Assembly: GCF_018860155.1 (NCBI RefSeq)
Contig: NZ_JAHKNI010000008.1
Coordinates: 1 to 64,000, forward strand
DNA length: 64,000 bases
Source: Nocardia albiluteola
GTDB taxonomy: Bacteria; Actinomycetota; Actinomycetes; Mycobacteriales; Mycobacteriaceae
Direction: 5' to 3'
Position numbers and translations under genes: made by a program. The notes beneath the pieces were generated by a model. The model searched no databases and was not told the origin of the DNA. It saw nothing but the letters and a program-made list of their open reading frames with translations. Below, one piece after another: positions 61,489 through 64,000 of the stretch. Each line of letters starts with the position of its first letter. Within the stretch, counting starts at the first letter, position 1.

Positions 61489-61564
61489 ACTCGACACGGT
61501 ACCGAAGATCATTCGGCACAGCTCGAGGACGATGAAGATTATTCGCGGACGAACTGCACAGGCA

Positions 61565-61576
61565 AACTGGACAGTT
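61565..61576. promoter_or_regulatory. MarR operator candidate
   Basis: The dyad aactg-ga-cagtt lies about 30 bases before the MarR gene start, in an AT-richer stretch with a possible -10 element just downstream. Its position would allow the MarR protein to block its own promoter and that of the downstream exporter. Confidence 0.5.
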
Positions 61577-61602
61577 CAGACTGAATAAAGTATGGTCGAG
61601 GC

Positions 61603-62058
61603 ATGGACCAGAAACCCGGCGACGTCTCCGAGTCCGCCGCCCGCGCCTCGCGTGAGCTCCGGACCCTCGTCGGCCGCCTGCGTCGTCGCCTCATCGAGCT
61701 CTCCGACAATCGCGAACTCACCCCGACGCAGACCGCGGTGCTCTCGCGGCTCGGCAAGCACGGAGACGCGTCGGCCAGCGAGCTGGCCGCGGCCGAGCGG
61801 GTGCGCCCACAGTCCATGGCCGCCACCCTCGCGGTGCTCGAGCAGCGGGATCTGATCCGGCGCCGCCCCGATCCGGAGGACGGCCGCAAGCAGCTGGTAT
61901 CGCTGAGTCCGGCGGGCCGCGAATTCTTCGACGATCGTGCGCGAAGCGGGCGGGAGTGGCTGACCGGGCAACTGGAGTCCCGCTTCACCGAGCCCGAGCG
62001 GCAGACCGTGCTGGAGGCGCTGGCCCTGCTGGAACGGTTGATTCAGCCCGACCAGTAA
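61603..62058 (+). CDS. MarR family transcriptional regulator
   Basis: The 151-residue protein has the MarR winged helix: ASASELAAAERVRPQSMAAT followed by the wing DLIRRRPDPEDGRKQLVSLS. It is followed after 12 bases by an MFS exporter gene, so it most likely represses the pair and is released by a toxic ligand. The ATG is at 61603. Confidence 0.92.
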   Translation: MDQKPGDVSESAARASRELRTLVGRLRRRLIELSDNRELTPTQTAVLSRLGKHGDASASELAAAERVRPQSMAATLAVLEQRDLIRRRPDPEDGRKQLVSLSPAGREFFDDRARSGREWLTGQLESRFTEPERQTVLEALALLERLIQPDQ

Positions 62059-62070
62059 AGGGGTGGGCCC

Positions 62071-63486
62071 TTGCCTCCCGTCATGGACCGTGTCGTCGCG
62101 CCGCTGCGCCGTTTGCGCGGCGGCGAGGACGGATTCGATCGCCGACTGATCGCCCCGATGATCCTGGGGTCGATCCTGAACCCGGTCAACTCCTCGATCA
62201 TCGCGGTATCCCTGATCCCGATCGGCCGCGCATTCGGCGCGCCGCCCGCTCAGACGGCCTGGCTGATCTCCGCGCTGTACCTCGCGACCGCCGTCGGCCA
62301 GCCGGTCGTCGGCCGTCTGGTCGATCTCTACGGGCCGCGCAAACTATTCCTGATCGGCACCACGCTGACGGGCATGGCCGGACTGCTCGGCACCCTGTCG
62401 CCGAACCTGGGCGTACTGATCGCGGCCCGGGTGATCCTCGGATTCGGTACCTGCGCGGGCTATCCCGCCTCGATGTACCTGCTGCGCACCGAGTCCGAGC
62501 GGACCGGACGCAACAGCCCGGCCGGCATTCTGACCGTGCTGGCCGTAGCGAATCAGACCATCGCGGTGATCGGCCCGTCGCTGGGCGGGCTGCTGATCGG
62601 CCTCGGCGGGTGGCGTGCCACCTTCGCGGTGAACATCCCGCTGGCGATCGCGGCGTTCGTCACCGCGCGGCTGCGGTTCCCGGATGTGGTTGCCCCGCAG
62701 CGAGGGTCGCGTTCGGGGATGCGGATCGACCTGCCCGGAATCGTAGCCTTCGCGGCGATGCTGGTCTCGATGCTGCTGTTCCTCATGACACCGCGGCTGT
62801 CGAATCTGTATCTGCTCGCGATCGCCGCGGCGGCCGCGCTCGCGCTGGTGGTGCGGGAGTTGCGCACCGTGGAGCCGTTCATCGACCTGCGGGTGCTCGG
62901 CGGTAATCCGGCGCTGGTGGCCACCTACCTGCGCACGGTGCTGGCGGCCACGGTGTCGTACTGCTTCCTCTACGGATTCACCCAGTGGCTCGAGGACGGC
63001 CGCGGCCTGAGCGCCTCGACCGCGGGCCTGGTGCTGCTGGCCACGTTCGTCACCGCGATCCTGGTGTCCACCACGACCGGTCGGCGGCCCCAGATCCGCG
63101 GCAAGCTGATCGTCGGTGCGGTGGTCCAGGTCGCGGGGTGCGCGCTGATGCTGACCCTGCACGCCCGCAGCGCGCTCTGGATGCTGATCGGGCTGGCGTT
63201 GGTCGTGGGCGTGCCGCAGGGCCTGCTGAGCCTGGCCAACCAGAACGCGGTCTACCACCAGGCGGATTCGGCTCGGATGGGTTCCTCGGCCGGGCTGCTG
63301 CGGACGTTCATGTATCTCGGCGCGCTGGCCGCATCCAGCGCCGACGGCATGGTCTTCGGGCACTCGGCCGATACCGCCGGACTACACCGCCTGGCCATGT
63401 TCACGCTGGTGGTCTCGGGTCTGCTGCTGGTGCTCACGGTGGCGGACCGATCGCTGCGGCGGGTGGGCGCGGCCGAGAAGGGCTGA
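62071..63486 (+). CDS. MFS drug exporter under MarR control
   Basis: The 471-residue membrane protein has about 14 helices, with PVNSSIIAVSLIPIG in helix 1, motif A GRLVDLYGPRKLF and a motif-C-like IAVIGPSLGGLLIGL. The TTG at 62071 lies after GGGGTGGG; an ATG at 62083 is the alternative. It is likely co-transcribed with the MarR gene. The substrate is unknown. Confidence 0.9.
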   Translation: MPPVMDRVVAPLRRLRGGEDGFDRRLIAPMILGSILNPVNSSIIAVSLIPIGRAFGAPPAQTAWLISALYLATAVGQPVVGRLVDLYGPRKLFLIGTTLTGMAGLLGTLSPNLGVLIAARVILGFGTCAGYPASMYLLRTESERTGRNSPAGILTVLAVANQTIAVIGPSLGGLLIGLGGWRATFAVNIPLAIAAFVTARLRFPDVVAPQRGSRSGMRIDLPGIVAFAAMLVSMLLFLMTPRLSNLYLLAIAAAAALALVVRELRTVEPFIDLRVLGGNPALVATYLRTVLAATVSYCFLYGFTQWLEDGRGLSASTAGLVLLATFVTAILVSTTTGRRPQIRGKLIVGAVVQVAGCALMLTLHARSALWMLIGLALVVGVPQGLLSLANQNAVYHQADSARMGSSAGLLRTFMYLGALAASSADGMVFGHSADTAGLHRLAMFTLVVSGLLLVLTVADRSLRRVGAAEKG

Positions 63487-63617
63487 AAATGCCACGAGAT
63501 TAGCTGAATGCTCGCTAAGCTCGGTGTGTCTCGATGATCGAGACGGCTCCATGGGGCGGGTCGCGATTGCCCCCGCGGCCCGCTTCGCCATGTGTACGGA
63601 CATTCTGCGGGAGGAAA

Positions 63618-63821
63618 ATGCAGGCGCCGGCCGATCCGAGATCAGCTGCTGTGCGGCTACTTTGGCAGATTCGGGCGGCGGGGTACACCGTCGAGGAATT
63701 CATCGCGCTGCTGCGGGTCGATCCGTTCTTCGATACCGCGCCCCTCGCGCCGGTCCAGGACTTTTGGACCATTCCTCCGTCGCACAGCGAGTGTGCTGAT
63801 CAATTGCCGAAGCGCGGTTAG
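63618..63821 (+). CDS. Small hypothetical protein, 67 residues
   Basis: A strong GGGAGG lies just before the ATG at 63618. The product reads like a small helical protein (AAVRLLWQIRAAGYTVEEFI, then ALLRVDPFFDTAPLAPVQDF). There is no signal peptide or membrane segment. Longer upstream starts are less likely. The family was not recognised. Confidence 0.55.
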   Translation: MQAPADPRSAAVRLLWQIRAAGYTVEEFIALLRVDPFFDTAPLAPVQDFWTIPPSHSECADQLPKRG

Positions 63822-63853
63822 GTGCCTGGACGTCGATGAGACAGGATCGATTC

Positions 63854-64000
63854 ATGACCGATGCGCCGCCGATCCTCGCCGGAATTCCGGGCACGTTCCC
63901 GCACAGCGTGTTCCACGAGCGCCATCCGCTGCTGATCGAGCAGGTGATCGCGGGGCGGCCCTACGCGCCCGCGCAGCGCGCGGCGCTGCACCGCCTGCTC
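63854..64000 (+). CDS. ARMT1/DUF89-like protein, 5' part only
   Basis: The gene runs off the right edge after 49 codons. The start (MTDAPPILAGIPGTFPHSVF, then HERHPLLIEQV) resembles the N-terminus of bacterial damage-control phosphatase ARMT1/DUF89 proteins, in which a Phe-His-Glu-Arg-His-Pro motif precedes a Pro-Tyr-rich turn. Only the first few percent of the protein is visible, so the call is tentative. Confidence 0.5.
   Translation, partial: MTDAPPILAGIPGTFPHSVFHERHPLLIEQVIAGRPYAPAQRAALHRLL

Noticed and set aside
1..64000. CRISPR arrays, tRNA or rRNA genes, prophage, plasmid replication genes, riboswitches
   Set aside because: No regularly spaced repeats, cloverleaf-like segments, conserved rRNA words, phage structural genes or recognisable riboswitch cores were found on reading both strands. 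No magnesium riboswitch was seen before the MgtE-type or MgtC genes.

Overview
The window is high-GC actinobacterial DNA, most likely from a mycolic-acid bacterium of the Nocardia type. The evidence is a PknK-like kinase/LuxR regulator, an antigen-85-type mycolyl esterase, a LytR-CpsA-Psr protein, a PrimPol/LigC pair of mycobacterial type, a ChoD-like GMC oxidoreductase, alanine dehydrogenase with an AldR-like regulator, and many TetR repressors. No rRNA, tRNA, CRISPR array or complete mobile element was seen.

Positions 1-12,150 form an accessory, decaying stretch. A PknK homologue reads at its 3' end into an IS3-family transposase remnant. Behind it lies a pentose-phosphate locus (tkt, tal, gnd, zwf) in which tal has lost its 3' part and gnd survives only as its last codons. 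A MOSC/ferredoxin-reductase/ferredoxin fusion follows, then a broken SGNH-hydrolase/GNAT operon and a DUF2784 membrane protein.

Positions 12,340-24,460 hold an unusual zinc-ribbon SDR, an acyl-CoA dehydrogenase with a coupled TetR regulator, a DNA-repair pair (PrimPol plus LigC), a cold-shock protein, a flotillin/NfeD-like pair, and two DHA2-type drug exporters, one divergent from its TetR regulator.

Positions 24,475-31,620 are a co-directional metal-transport block. It contains MgtC, an ABC transporter without a binding protein (fused tandem permease plus an ATPase with an extra C-terminal domain), an MgtE-type sensor (PRC-like, MgtE-N, CBS) without its channel, and an NRAMP-like transporter with an altered metal site. 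A Na+/H+ antiporter with a C-terminal UBP zinc finger and a RodA/FtsW protein follow.

Positions 36,506-42,112 carry the most interesting cassette. Four genes with overlapping stops and starts encode a SufS-like desulfurase, an unrecognised protein ending in a heavy-metal-associated domain, a Y4yA-type PLP decarboxylase-fold enzyme, and a cysteine-synthase/rhodanese fusion. Together they look like a dedicated sulfur/amino-acid pathway whose product I cannot name.

Positions 42,200-64,000 carry envelope and general-metabolism genes: a DUF2599 lipoprotein, a TerD protein, a GMC oxidoreductase with TetR, an LCP ligase, a LexA-family repressor, a mycolyl esterase, a GH1 glycosidase, a delta-60-repeat lipoprotein, TetR plus carboxylesterase, a PMT-type mannosyltransferase, small secreted proteins, ald with an AldR-like regulator, MarR plus an MFS exporter, and the start of an ARMT1/DUF89-like gene at the right edge. 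Perfect or near-perfect hairpins mark several gene ends.
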